Below, in pieces: positions 1-10,656 of a DNA stretch of 64,000 bases (position 1 is its first letter; every line of letters begins with the position of its first letter). The DNA lies in assembly GCA_964035545.1 (NCBI GenBank), contig OZ037767.1:28255628-28319627 (forward strand). The letters are read 5' to 3'. The notes beneath the pieces were generated by a model that saw nothing but the letters and a program-made list of their open reading frames with translations, was not told the origin of the DNA and ran no database searches. The stretch comes from Bugula neritina (lineage: Eukaryota > Bryozoa > Gymnolaemata > Cheilostomatida > Bugulidae). A program made the position numbers and the translations under genes.

Positions 1-160
1 GTGAGTATGTAACCAGGTGAGTGTGTGACTAGGTGAGTGTGTGACTAGGTGAGTGTGTGACTAGGTGAGTGTGTGACTAGGTGAGTGGGTGACTAGGTGA
101 GTATGTGACCAGGTGAGTATGTGACCAGGTGAGTGTGTGAACAGGTGAGTGTGTGACCAG
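1..160 (+). repeat. 16-bp minisatellite carrying a splice-donor consensus
   Basis: About ten tandem copies of a 16-bp unit of the form GTGAGTGTGTGACTAG, with small variants (GTATGT, ACCAG). Every unit boundary reads AG|GTGAGT, a perfect metazoan 5' splice-site consensus on the + strand. The array runs off the left edge, so whether an exon precedes it cannot be seen. The same arrangement is visible at several proven junctions in this window. Confidence 0.85.
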
Positions 161-213
161 CAAATTATTGTAAATACTGCAGTAGAAATTATCTGGGATC
201 AGCTTCCTCTAAC

Positions 214-452
214 ACACAATTTCAATACGAGATATAGCCATCTCAACAATGTATTCAATACGAGATATAGCCATCTCAACAATGTGTTCAATACGAGATA
301 CAGCCATCTCAACAATGTATTCAATACGAGATATAGCCATCTCAACAATGTATTCAATACGAGATATAGCCATCTCAACAATGTGTTCAATACGAGATAT
401 AGCCATCTCAACAATGTGTTCAATACGAGATATAGCCATCTCAACAATGTAT
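214..452. repeat. 33-bp minisatellite, about 7 copies
   Basis: Tandem 33-bp unit beginning TTCAATACGAGATATAGCC. Copies differ mainly by GTA/GTG at the unit end and one ATACAG/ATATAG change. The unit is a multiple of three, so several frames stay open (repeating NTRYSHLNNVF on +), but an open frame is expected of any stop-free unit of this length. A short stretch before it (161-213) could read as coding (QIIVNTAVEIIW) after an AG, so an exon is possible but not demonstrated. Confidence 0.9.
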
Positions 453-1140
453 TCCCTAGGACTTTCAACATTTCACCTAACATATAGTCAGACAACATGT
501 GAACTGCTGATAAGATTAAGTTCATTATTACCTATCAGACTTAACTCTGACACTTGCAGTTGTCAAGATAACTTATCTAATCAAATACCCAATGTGGGAC
601 TAGCTCTACACCAACAGTGCAATTGTACTGTTTCATACAGGGCAGTATTTCATGCTAGACCACAACTATTGTTATGTTTTCAATTGTTATAATTTAACCC
701 ACATTTTGGGGAGTATTGTGAATATCACTACATGTAGCAGCACAAAGCAACAAACCTTACTCTAAGAAGGATGTAATAACTGAACTAAATGAAACATTAC
801 TGTGATTATCTATGTTTTTATTATATAGCTTGTTAGCAATTACAAAGTAATTAAAAGAAAGCATTTAACAAACAATTATAGTTAGCTCTTGTATTCCAAC
901 AATCTGTTGCATTCATCACATTACCAAAGTCTGAATTTGATAATATTACTCAACCAATAGGAAGATTTCTGTTTAAATAAAATATTGATTTTCTTAAAAC
1001 TGGAATTGATATTTGTTAAACCTGACATGACTTAGAGGCCATGTAAACTATGGAAAAGGTGATTTAGAGATTTAGGTATATGTGAGTTCTAATAAGCTTA
1101 CAATGCTTGTTGTATGGTTTGCCAAATATTGGGTTAAAGA
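453..1140. other. Intergenic, no gene seen
   Basis: AT-rich sequence with no convincing exon, RNA gene or repeat. It is downstream of the 3' end of the minus-strand gene that stops at 1141. Confidence 0.5.
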
Positions 1141-4100
1141 TTATTCACCTTCACCCTCTTTGCTGGTATAGTTGATATAGCTCTCCTTGGTAACATACAT
1201 GTATTCGTCTTCAGGGTAGGGGTACAGCGGATAGATGCTAACATCCGGGTATTTCATTCTCATTCCCTTCAGCAAACACTGAATGTCTGAAAAATGCACC
1301 AAGTTCAACTGGTGAATGTCAAAGAAACCCATCATAGCCTGACACACCCTTAGCTGTAGTAACATCTTTTCAGGATAAACATAAGGAAACTTTTTTAAAA
1401 ATGTTGCCTAAAATTTTAGAACAGTGATGACTACAAAGTAGGTATTTAGGTGCAGCAATGGAGAAGTTTTAAAAGCCCAAGTGTTTTTCATTTTTTTCTA
1501 TAAGTCTTGGTTTGGGGATAGATTAAATTCTCACGAGATTATAACTTCTTTTACTATATTTAATCTATAACACAGGATTTCCTCCATTACTGCACTAATC
1601 TCAAAGTCGAACACGTTATTTTAAACACTAAAATGAATCAAGTACGTCAAATGCTTTACGAATTTTCTTACACGCAAATATAAAATCCTTCTTACTGAAT
1701 ATACTTTACTAAAGAGTATGTTAAAGACCCAAAGTTAGATAAATATTAAGCGTCCTATAACAAATCTTGGAGAAAATAACCTATCAGAAATATAAGAAAC
1801 CAAAACATGACCCAGAAGATAAGAATGATTGTTGCAGTGTATGCAATGCACAGTTGTAACCTTCTTTGGAAGCATCTGGGAAAGAAAATAAGATGCAGCT
1901 CCCCTCTACTATTTTCTGGTTCCGTAGTTTATCTTTGGTTGGCGAGTGAGCTTCCTTAAACATAGCAATCAGCCGCTGGCAGAATTCCTCCTCATTCACA
2001 CCACTACCGGTGAATACGATGACAACACAGCTCTCACACACCTCCTCAAACTCCAAATCAAAGTTCAAGAATCGGTTTTGAGGTTCACAGATAAACTGCA
2101 CAAGGTCATCGTAATCTGTAAAAATATAGGTGCTACTACAAACCCTCTGCTGCCAGAAAGAGTATGATATGCTGCCAGAAATAGTATGATATGCTGCCAG
2201 AAGAACAATATAACATACTGTAAGTGACCAAATGATATACTGTGTCGATATAATATACTGTAAGTGATATGATACACTGTAAGTGATGATAGAATATACT
2301 ATAAAGTATAACTTATGATATTATACACTGTAGGTGTTGATATGGTATACTGTAAGTGAAGACAAGAGACAAGAATAACTTGTAAGTTTTAAATTAAATA
2401 AAACACATATGTGTAAGCCACTCCAGAAGAAATTCTTTACCTATGTCCCTATCAAACACAGCTACAGCTGACTTCTTGTCATGTGACAGCACTAAGTCTG
2501 TCACGCGACACTGACTGTTTGTGCAGTACTCTAAAAAGTTCTTTAGAGCCAGAGGGTCATAACTGCTGTCTTCGCCAGGAACATCAATTCCAAGACATCT
2601 AACATCTACTTTGATTTTTGGCGCTGAACTTGTATCACTCAATAACTCCTCAATCAGTTGCCATCGATGATCAATGTCAATGGCCAAACCTGGAAGTTGC
2701 CAAATAGTTGCTAGACATTTCTGTTGCGATTCATCGAGTGCAATCATTTGAAGGAATAGCTTAAAATGGTTTTAAAAAGTGTTTATACACGTAGAAAGTT
2801 TGTAATTGCGCTGGTACTAATTTGCTATCTATGATGTTCATTTCGATTTTCTAAGCACACCTGGATTTAACTGCCACTCATAATACAGCTAATGGTAATG
2901 TCATCAAAATCACCAACAGATTTGATTAGTTTGTTACTGGATTTTATCTACCTTTGTAAACTACAGCCTACAAGTCTCAGCTATGTCAAACATAATATCA
3001 GAAATAGAACTCTTCGCATCAACAAAATGAAGCAGAAGCAGCAGTCAGTTAATTGATGTCGCAGAACTAAAAACATACCAAAAGTAATAAAAATCACTCT
3101 ATTCATTATCCGTGATTTGTATGCTACATATCTGAAACTTGCTGGGCTCCCATGCCACAACATCAAGTACTAGACTCCAAAGTAGTAACTCAACAATATT
3201 GCACTAAACACATTTTTGTTCCACCAGATCAAATGAATTTTACATTGAATTCTCCTAATTTACAGCACCTGATATTTCTTCATCGTCATTAGAAGAACTG
3301 GAGTTTTGTGTTTTAGCCAACTTATCGTGACTTTTGGCTTTTCTTTTTCCTTTTGATGCATTGGCAGCAGCAGAAGGTGTGGGTACAGCACCCTTGTTGG
3401 GTTTTGATTTTTGCATTTGAGCTGCGGTTTGATTTTTATTTTGTGTATCTTTTTTATTCTTTGTTTGATTTTTCTCAGGAATTTTCTTTTTCTTTTGGGT
3501 TTGTAAGGAAGAAGACTGTTTGGTGACTTCTTCATAAGATGGAGGTAGGTCCGATTGACTTGCTCCTGAAGCCTCATTAGAAGATGTCTAAAGCAAATTC
3601 CAAACAAATGAAAGCAGAAGCTATATTTTATATTTGTTTGATACAAGACTTTAAAATAGAATCCATCGATACTACAACAAAAATTAACACTCACAGCTGA
3701 TCATACAAAATCACAAAATTTTAAGCTATTGTGTATTCACTACAAGGCCAGCTAGACATATTCATTATATCTATACTATTCTACCAAAGCCAAAATAAGC
3801 CTTTCACAATTACCTTTGTAGGTTTCTTTTTGGGCTTTTGTGGCTGTGGAACTGGTGCTCTGGGACCTGGAGGAAATTGCGCAGGTGGGTGATGAGTTAC
3901 ACTCGATGGTGTGAATTGGCCTTGGTGTTGAAGCAAAGGGGCGGGGAGAAGGGGTGGTACCTGTGGTGGAACAGGAAACATTGGTGCAGGGGCGTAGTGT
4001 GGAGTGGCGTAGTGTGGAGGGGGATAGTAGGAAGAGGATGGTGGGCAATAGGGCGGGGGATACTGTTGCGTATTTGGCATAGCACCAGGATATGGCGGGT

Positions 4101-4233
4101 AGTTAGGCTGATAAAAAGGTCTAGAGTGTGAAGACATTAGGTTGCTGTGTTGTTGGGGTTGGGCATTAAGGGTGGGGGTAGATCGCCCCGACTGTGGTCG
4201 TCGAGCGGGAGAGTTTTTCTTCTTAGAGCTCAT
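1141..4233 (-). CDS. Unrecognised Pro/Lys-rich protein with RRM-like segments
   Basis: Minus-strand gene. Exons inferred: 4233-3814, 3587-3264, 2759-2441, 2115-about 1850 (donor unresolved), 1407-1141. Phases agree at the first three junctions. Exon 1 starts MSSKKKNSPARRPQSGRS and is a Pro/Tyr-rich low-complexity tract ending in a basic PQKPKKKP. Exon 2 carries PPSYEEV, a PPxY motif of the kind bound by WW domains, then a Lys/Gln-rich stretch. Exons 3-4 contain two segments whose strand-helix-strand pattern (KVDVRCLGI, ALKNFLEYC, VTDLVLSHDKKSAVAVFD; then SCVVIVF and GSCILFSF) looks RRM-like. The C-terminus is acidic and Tyr-rich, ending SKEGEGE. I do not recognise the family; a nucleic-acid-binding role is inference only. 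An extra exon may be missing between exons 4 and 5, because no donor in exon 4 gives the right phase. Confidence 0.6.
2140..2385. repeat. Degenerate intronic repeat near an acceptor
   Basis: Lies in the intron between 2441 and 2115. Three copies of a GTATGATATGCTGCCAGAA-like unit are followed by looser copies of a GATATACTGTAAGTGA-like unit. On the minus strand these read TTTCTGGCAG and CACTTACAG, both acceptor-like, and they end just upstream of the real acceptor at 2115/2116. Confidence 0.6.
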
Positions 4234-4699
4234 TGCCAGCTTTTATAAAATTCACTGCAACATCAACTGTAAGATACATACAAATTTTATGGAAGTTTGA
4301 CTATTGGCCTCAGAAGTCACTGAAAAAGCGCTATGCCCCATACAAATGTATGTCTATAATAAACCATGTATGCATTCACAAGATTTAGGTCCAAATTAAG
4401 TGAATCTGCCTTTCTGTTCAGTCATGAAGGCAGTGCTCAACATGGACATAATTAAATGATAATCATAGTAATAATGATAATAACTTGTGGCTATTATCCT
4501 GCTGGTATTTATACTGTGAGGGTTTTTATTTTGAAGTGACAATAATGGTCATGAATTAAAATTAGTAATACTAAGTCTAATAGTTTCAAGTTTATAGTAA
4601 AACTAAATATAACACTATGACAAGTAGCAACATTGTTAATCATGAACCAATTTTAATACTTATATTTCATTTACCCACGCTGACAGTTACATATAGGCT

Positions 4700-5175
4700 A
4701 GCACTGGTAACTACTACTACTGCTACTACTACTTCTATTACGTCTACACTCATACCTGAAGGCTGATACTGATAAGCACACTCACAGTCACTCTCAGACC
4801 TAATACTAATAGTAGTGTTACTACTACTAGTACTATTGTTGCTGGTGCTGCTGCAGCTACTACTACTACTACTACTACTACTACTAACTAGTAGTAATAG
4901 TAGTAAGCCTACTTACTAACTTAGCACTTACACTTACTCTTACTCTTAGTAGTTACAGTCTTGGAGTTAGAGTTACCGTCAGTTTAGTGTCTACTAGTTC
5001 ACACTTTCAGTCAAAGTGTGAGAGTCAATTTCAGAAAAAAAATTAAATATTACACTTACAGTTACTGTTACCGTGTTAATGTTACTGTTACACTTACTCT
5101 CTTACTTTTAGTCTTAGTGTTTCAGATTGAGATTCACTTTGACTTTCACTTTCAGTTTGTGAATTGATTTTAAAT
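4700..5175. repeat. Low-complexity ACT-rich and degenerate hexamer tract
   Basis: Blocks of (TAC)n/(ACT)n near 4715-4740 and 4800-4890 are followed by degenerate repeats of TTACNNTTAC type. No longer unit or open frame is conserved. Confidence 0.7.
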
Positions 5176-5364
5176 ATCAGTAGCAAATATGATTATCATC
5201 ATCATTATTAGTATCATGGCCAATATAAGATTGATATTAAGTATAACTGGTACTACTACTAGAAACTTAAGTGACAACTTCTTACCATTAAGAGTGATTA
5301 ACTTCAAGTTTAACTTAAGATATTTGTATCGTGACTGTGACGCTGTGCGCTTAGTAGAGATTTG

Positions 5365-5410
5365 AATTTGTGGTTGCTTGGTACGGGGAAGTCCCTACGG
5401 GAGCTTCCTG
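5365..5410 (+). other. Sm-site-like motif followed by a GC-rich hairpin
   Basis: AATTTGTGG at 5365-5373 matches the Sm-site form known from U1 snRNA. It is followed by an imperfect hairpin at 5387-5408 (GGAAGTCCC, loop TAC, GGGAGCTTCC) in otherwise AT-rich DNA. This resembles the 3' end of an Sm-class small nuclear or spliced-leader RNA. However, I could not match the upstream sequence to U1, U2, U4, U5, U11 or U12, and no proximal sequence element was identified. Treat as a candidate only. Confidence 0.2.
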
Positions 5411-6123
5411 CGCTGCTCCGACGGCAATATGCAATATTTTAAGCCAGTGCACGTATGCCGAGAAAGAGTTGTCTGTCCAATTAGTTTTGAAAACCAACTG
5501 TCCCATTCTCAATCTTGGGCTAGTACTCATACAGATGTGAGATATCAATATGAATATGAATATGTATTATTAATACTTATGCCTATAATTTAAGTTATAC
5601 TGTTGCTAATACTATTACTACTACTAAAATTAAGATGCATATTGTTATTGATATTAAATTAATTACTGTTAGTATTGTATGCTTAAACTTAAAGTATAGC
5701 TATGAACAATCAACTTTAACTTTAAGTTTAAGTCTTAAGACACTTGGCAAGTGACTTGGCCTTGCAGTTGCTCCTTCATTTTGATTCCTAAAACTTAGGA
5801 ATTTCTTCTAGTTCTAGTTAATGTTATACTAAGAGTAAGAGTAACTGTAACTGTAAGTCAATATATTAGTATAATCTAAATCATAATCATACTAATTTCA
5901 TTATGCCTTATGGTAATCATAATCATATGGCAAGGAATATAATAATCAGGATCAAAATGGGAATTTATAATTATTATTAACTTTAAGTCTATCAGAGTTT
6001 ATTCTGTGGAACATCTTGTAATCCACAATTTTACAATATTGTTGGTTGAGATAGATGCTTATTCTATGTTATTTGCATATTGACTGTTCAATCTACTGTA
6101 GTTATAGGAGTACAGACTAAGGA

Positions 6124-9100
6124 ATGGCAGCTGCTTCTACTGCTTTCAAAAAGTTGATTGCTAGTTCGTCACTTGGCAATTTAAGGCCAGTTCTAGGAAG
6201 GTGCTTCCCATCTGTCCAAGTGCAGGCCTCCAGAAGTGCTCATTTCAAGTTTGTCGAAGATACTCCTGATCCAAATCTCGGTGAAATTTCAAATGATTTT
6301 ACTTTCATGAAAAATAGTTTGACATCATTTTTCCTTAGTCTATCAAAAACTGCTTATTTTTAAGATTTAGTCATTCAGATGGATATCTAAGCAATAGAAA
6401 ACCAATCACTGAATGCATGAAATTAGAAATCTACCAGATATCTATTGCTGATATAATTTACAAATGTATCTCATTTCATGTTCTTATTCTTACTCTTGTG
6501 AGTTATGTACATCTATTAAACACTTTGTTTACAGGATTTAAAAATATAGTATTTCAAATGACTGTAGCTTTTTCAGTTTAATTATTCTGATTGAAATGCG
6601 TTATATATTGGCAATTTGAGGAATCTATCCGTTAACTTACTGTTTACAGGTATAACAGAGAAAAAGAATTTGGTGCAATCTATAGCAGATGCTTTAGATT
6701 ACACTTTAGCACAAGATCCATCTGCCAGTAAGTGAACAGCCCTTTGTCTATACTCTATAGTCTATATCTTATATGTTTAATTTTCTTCAACATTGTCCTA
6801 CTTTAACTATAAACACATTTAATGTAATTTACCTTTACATGCTTGAAGCTTGTTGGTTTGAAAGATAAAATCACCTTTTTATGTAGATTTATCCTCGGAC
6901 AGTTGGATCCCTCAAAGTTTAACTCACTTTTTTCTCATTTTAATAGAACCCATCAGTTGTGATTGGAAATTATCTCATCTCAGTTTTCTATTCATCCTAG
7001 CCTAATAATTCATCAAAACTGATTGCATAAGTATACACAGATACTGTATATTACGTAAGCATCCATTTATCTGTGATTATCACTCCTTTAGTAATATTTG
7101 GTGAGGATGTGGCGTTTGGTGGAGTTTTCCGGTGCACAGTCGGTCTGGAAGAGAAGTACGGTAAGCAGAGAATATTCAACACGCCCATCTGTGAGCAAGG
7201 CATTGTCGCCTTTGGGATAGGAGCTGCTGCTGTCGGTACGACAGCTATTGCTGAAATTCAGTTTGCTGACTACATTTTTCCTGCATTTGATCAGGTATGA
7301 TGTTGGAGAAACACGAATGAAATGTATGGAGTGCTGTGTCGATTCAACTCCAGTCATTTTTAATTGAATTGACTCAATTTTATATAAATATACTTTAAAT
7401 AATAAGAGTGGTTTTAGAGATATTATATCAGTCTGAACCAACTTCATTATAGTTTATAGTTTGTCAGTACTGGACGTAAACGTTTGATTCATTCTGGTTA
7501 GTTTGTAGTTTCACCTGTTACATATGATACTAAAGTCATACTGTATACTGTAGTTGGTGAATGAAGGTGCTAAGTTTCGATACAGATCAGGCAATGAGTT
7601 TGATTGCGGCAGATTAACTGTTAGAGCTCCTTGCGGCGCTGTGGGCCACGGGGCTTTGTACCACTCACAGAGTGTTGAGGCATTCTTCTCTCATTCTCCC
7701 GGCTTGAAAATAGTTGTACCCAGAGGTCCTATCCAGGCAAAGGGTACGTTCATAGTCACTCATAACTCTTCTTGCCAACTGCAATTAATTCCCTGAAAAC
7801 GGTTGGCTAAGTACAGGCTGAAGAAATTCAAATATTTAGGAGACTTTGTGATAGACTCTCAAGCTACATAGCATGAAGTTTATGGAATGCAGACTATTTT
7901 GTAAAAAGTCAAAGTTGTTAGAAATTGTTTTTTGGTGCAGGTTTGCTGCGGTCCTGTATTCAAGATGACAATCCATGTTTGTTCTTTGAGCCCAAAGTAC
8001 TGTACAGATCAGCTATAGAACAGGTTCCTGTAGATGACTATCTGGTGCCTCTCAGTCAAGCAGACGTTGTCCGTGAAGGTAAGATTATAATGTACTTCTT
8101 ATTGTGACCTGTATTTGACCTTGCTATGACTTATAACCTTGCTATGACTCATGGTTTAGAGAAGTTCTGTGGTAATAGCTAGTTACTTTGATTAGATAAA
8201 TATTTCTCTTTGAACTCAGAACTAGATCTAATAGATACAAGTAGAAATACATTGATCTCAGGCTAGTGATGCTGAGAGAGAGGCGGGGCTGACCCACCCA
8301 AACTATATAATTGTAGCTGTATTTGTTTCTCATATGACTGGTCTGATACGACAAGCGCTTTGCAGAGTACTTCATGCTGGTGTTTTAGGAAGTGATGTAA
8401 CGCTGATTGGGTACGGTACACAGCTGCACGTGCTCAAGGAAGTGGCAGAGATGGCCCAAGAACAGCTTCAAGTATCTTGTGAAGTAATTGACCTGCAGAC
8501 TGTACTTCCTTGGGACGAAGACACAGTTTACAAGGTTAGACTGCTTGTGTCCTTGACTTTGTCTGTAAAAGTTTTCCGTAATAATTGAAGATGGAAAATA
8601 GAGATTCCATACCTCGTCTTGGTGAATGTAGATTAAAGTAGATCAGGCAATGATAATACCTTTATTGCATGTGTTATTTAGTTGTAGTCTTTAAAGTAAT
8701 GTGAATTTAGTAAAATATATAATTAAATGTTTTTCGCTAATATTTTGTCGCCAGTATAACAATATACGTATATGCATTGTAGAGTGTATGTGTATAGTAT
8801 ATAGTATATGTATATATACATTGTAGAGTGTATAGTATATGTGTATATATACATTGTAGAGTGTATAGTATATGTGTATATACATTGTAGGGTGTATAGT
8901 ATATGTGTATATACATTGTAGGGTGTATAGTATATGTATATATACATTATAGAGTGTATAGTATATGTATATAAACATTGTAGAGTGTTATCAAGACTGG
9001 TAAATGTCTAGTCTCACATGAAGCTCCCATAACTAGCGGTTTTGGTGCTGAACTTGCTGCCTCAATTCAGGTGAGTCTGACAGCATCCGAGTATCTATTT

Positions 9101-9527
9101 ATTTTATTTTAAATAATAATGATATGTTAGGAGTTTTATTATGCAACAATTCTAGTAAAGATCATGTCTGATTTCAGTTCCTCTACAGTTTATCTAGTTA
9201 TAATCCATCCTCCAAACACTGACAAATTTTCTACAATATGGTTTTCAAATACATTTATTCTTTTGTTGCGGGGAATTCTTTTACATGTTGAAAATTTATA
9301 TTTTATATGCAACTAGTATTTTGTGTGCAAAGCAACTACTACGAGTTATAATAACATAGTTAATATGTTCTCTTTACTATGTGTAGAGCGAGTGTTTCCT
9401 CCACCTTGAAGCACCTGTTGCCCGTGTGTGTGGCCCTGACACTCCATTTCCTCATGTCTATGAGCAGTTCATTATTCCTGACAAGTGGAGATGTCTTGAT
9501 GCCCTCAAGAAGCTTGTCGACTATTAG
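6124..9527 (+). CDS. BCKDHB: 2-oxoisovalerate dehydrogenase E1 subunit beta, mitochondrial
   Basis: Beta subunit of the branched-chain 2-oxo acid dehydrogenase E1 component. With the alpha subunit it decarboxylates the keto acids of Leu, Ile and Val using thiamine diphosphate, in the mitochondrial matrix. Eight exons join in phase: 6124-6280, 6650-6727, 7092-7294, 7554-7743, 7941-8078, 8389-8534, 8984-9070, 9387-9527. They encode 379 residues; vertebrate proteins are near 390. The N-terminus ([16 protein letters not shown]...) is Arg/Ser-rich and acid-free, a typical matrix-targeting presequence. Diagnostic motifs include [15 protein letters not shown], the [10 protein letters not shown] stretch, [32 protein letters not shown] and the C-terminal [16 protein letters not shown]. 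Every expected domain is present and no frameshift is seen, so the gene looks functional. Intron 6 contains a splice-acceptor minisatellite. Confidence 0.96.
8772..8983 (+). repeat. Minisatellite of about 31 bp made of acceptor-junction copies
   Basis: Six units of roughly 31-45 bp precede BCKDHB exon 7. Each carries CATTGTAG|AGTGT (variants AGGGT, CATTATAG) followed by ATAGTATATGTATATA. The real exon boundary at 8983/8984 reads CATTGTAG|AGTGTTATC, so the unit includes the 3' splice site plus the first five exon bases. Confidence 0.9.
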
Positions 9528-10656
9528 TTTAGGGAACACTACTCGCTGGATACATTCTCAATGTAGGTTAGTATTTAAACATCAGTTCAGTATTGAAAGT
9601 GGAGTCTTCTTTTAATTCTTTATAATATTGCAAACCAGAGCTAAACCAATATTTTGCTCATATGGTAATGATGTTTCGTTTTATTGCTGCTGTGCTTGTT
9701 TTAGCATTTTTCTACATTTTATGTCTGAGATGAGTGAATCAAAATACCTGAAGTAGTTTGTTTTCATGAATTTTGGGTCAATTTTAATCTTTAGTCAAGT
9801 TTCTCAGTGAGAAGTAAATAAAATTACTCGTTACATATTTTGAAAGAAAACAATTCAATACTTTATACTTGTCCTATTTATATTTGTAGATCAGAATGTG
9901 AATCTCAACCCTACAGCATCTGTTCTTCTAATCTCCAGAGTCTGCATAATTCCTGATTTATTTCACTGGTGGTGGTTAGGAAGTTCGTCATTCGTCCCTC
10001 AATTGAACCAAAGCATAATGTTTTAGTGGGATTGGATCCTGAACTAACTTTAGTAGTCTTCCATCACTGTCAGTTCTGTTGATTTTGCTTATGTTTATTT
10101 TTTGCTAAATGGTAAAAAGTTGTAGATCAGTTGGATTTTAGATACTCAACTGTATCTGTTGCTCAAATGTGGTCCCTACCTGATGCTTTTTACCACGCAC
10201 AGTTATGTTCACTTGTTTGCTTTCACCTCTGTGTTCTTTGTATTTGATGCTATCATATCATAAAGTTTTACAGTATAACGATGTGTCTAATAATTTTATT
10301 CATTGTATATGACAAACCTATTTAGTAAACTATTTTGCATCCATTATCAACACACTTTTGATTTTGAGATAATTGTTGCAATGACTACCTTTTCCTTATA
10401 CAAACTGGATCATTTTATCCTAAAAGATAAAATCTAAAAATATATTTCTATTTAATATATAGTAACAATTTATATGAGATTCGAATAAGAGACGCAGAGG
10501 CTGACGCAAGCTCGGGAGACGAAGAGCGTATCCATTCTATATACAGAGTGTCTCTGGTTAGAGTTCCGTGTGCAGAACTTCAGCATGCAAGAGCATTGTT
10601 CATACATGACCTTCACCTGTACATAGCTCAGGCTGCATGTCGTATGTTAGCGTACA
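9528..10656. other. Convergent 3' intergenic region
   Basis: About 1.1 kb between the stop codons of BCKDHB (+) and the ankyrin gene (-). It holds candidate poly(A) signals for both (9817-9822 on +; AATAAA on - at 10295-10300). The 10490-10650 part is less AT-rich than its surroundings and is best read as 3' UTR of the minus-strand gene. No other gene seen. Confidence 0.5.
9817..9822 (+). terminator. Candidate poly(A) signal of BCKDHB
   Basis: AATAAA about 290 bp after the BCKDHB stop codon, in AT-rich sequence. It is a plausible cleavage signal; no transcript evidence is available. Confidence 0.4.

Larger units (their letters stand above)
4234..6123. other. Divergent intergenic region (shared promoter area)
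   Basis: About 1.9 kb between the start codons of the minus-strand gene (4233) and BCKDHB (6124), which are head to head, so both promoters should lie here. No TATA box was assigned. It contains triplet (ACT/TACTAC) tracts around 4720-4890, degenerate TTACTG/TTACAC/AGTTAC-like low-complexity sequence to about 5170, and one GC-rich island at 5380-5440. Confidence 0.55.

Noticed and set aside
149-692. Overlapping ORFs with 11-residue repeats on both strands
   Set aside because: The 33-bp repeat is stop-free in several frames on both strands; no frame is favoured by flanking coding evidence.
8691-8978. Tyr/Ile-rich minus-strand ORFs
   Set aside because: They are antisense to the BCKDHB intronic minisatellite.
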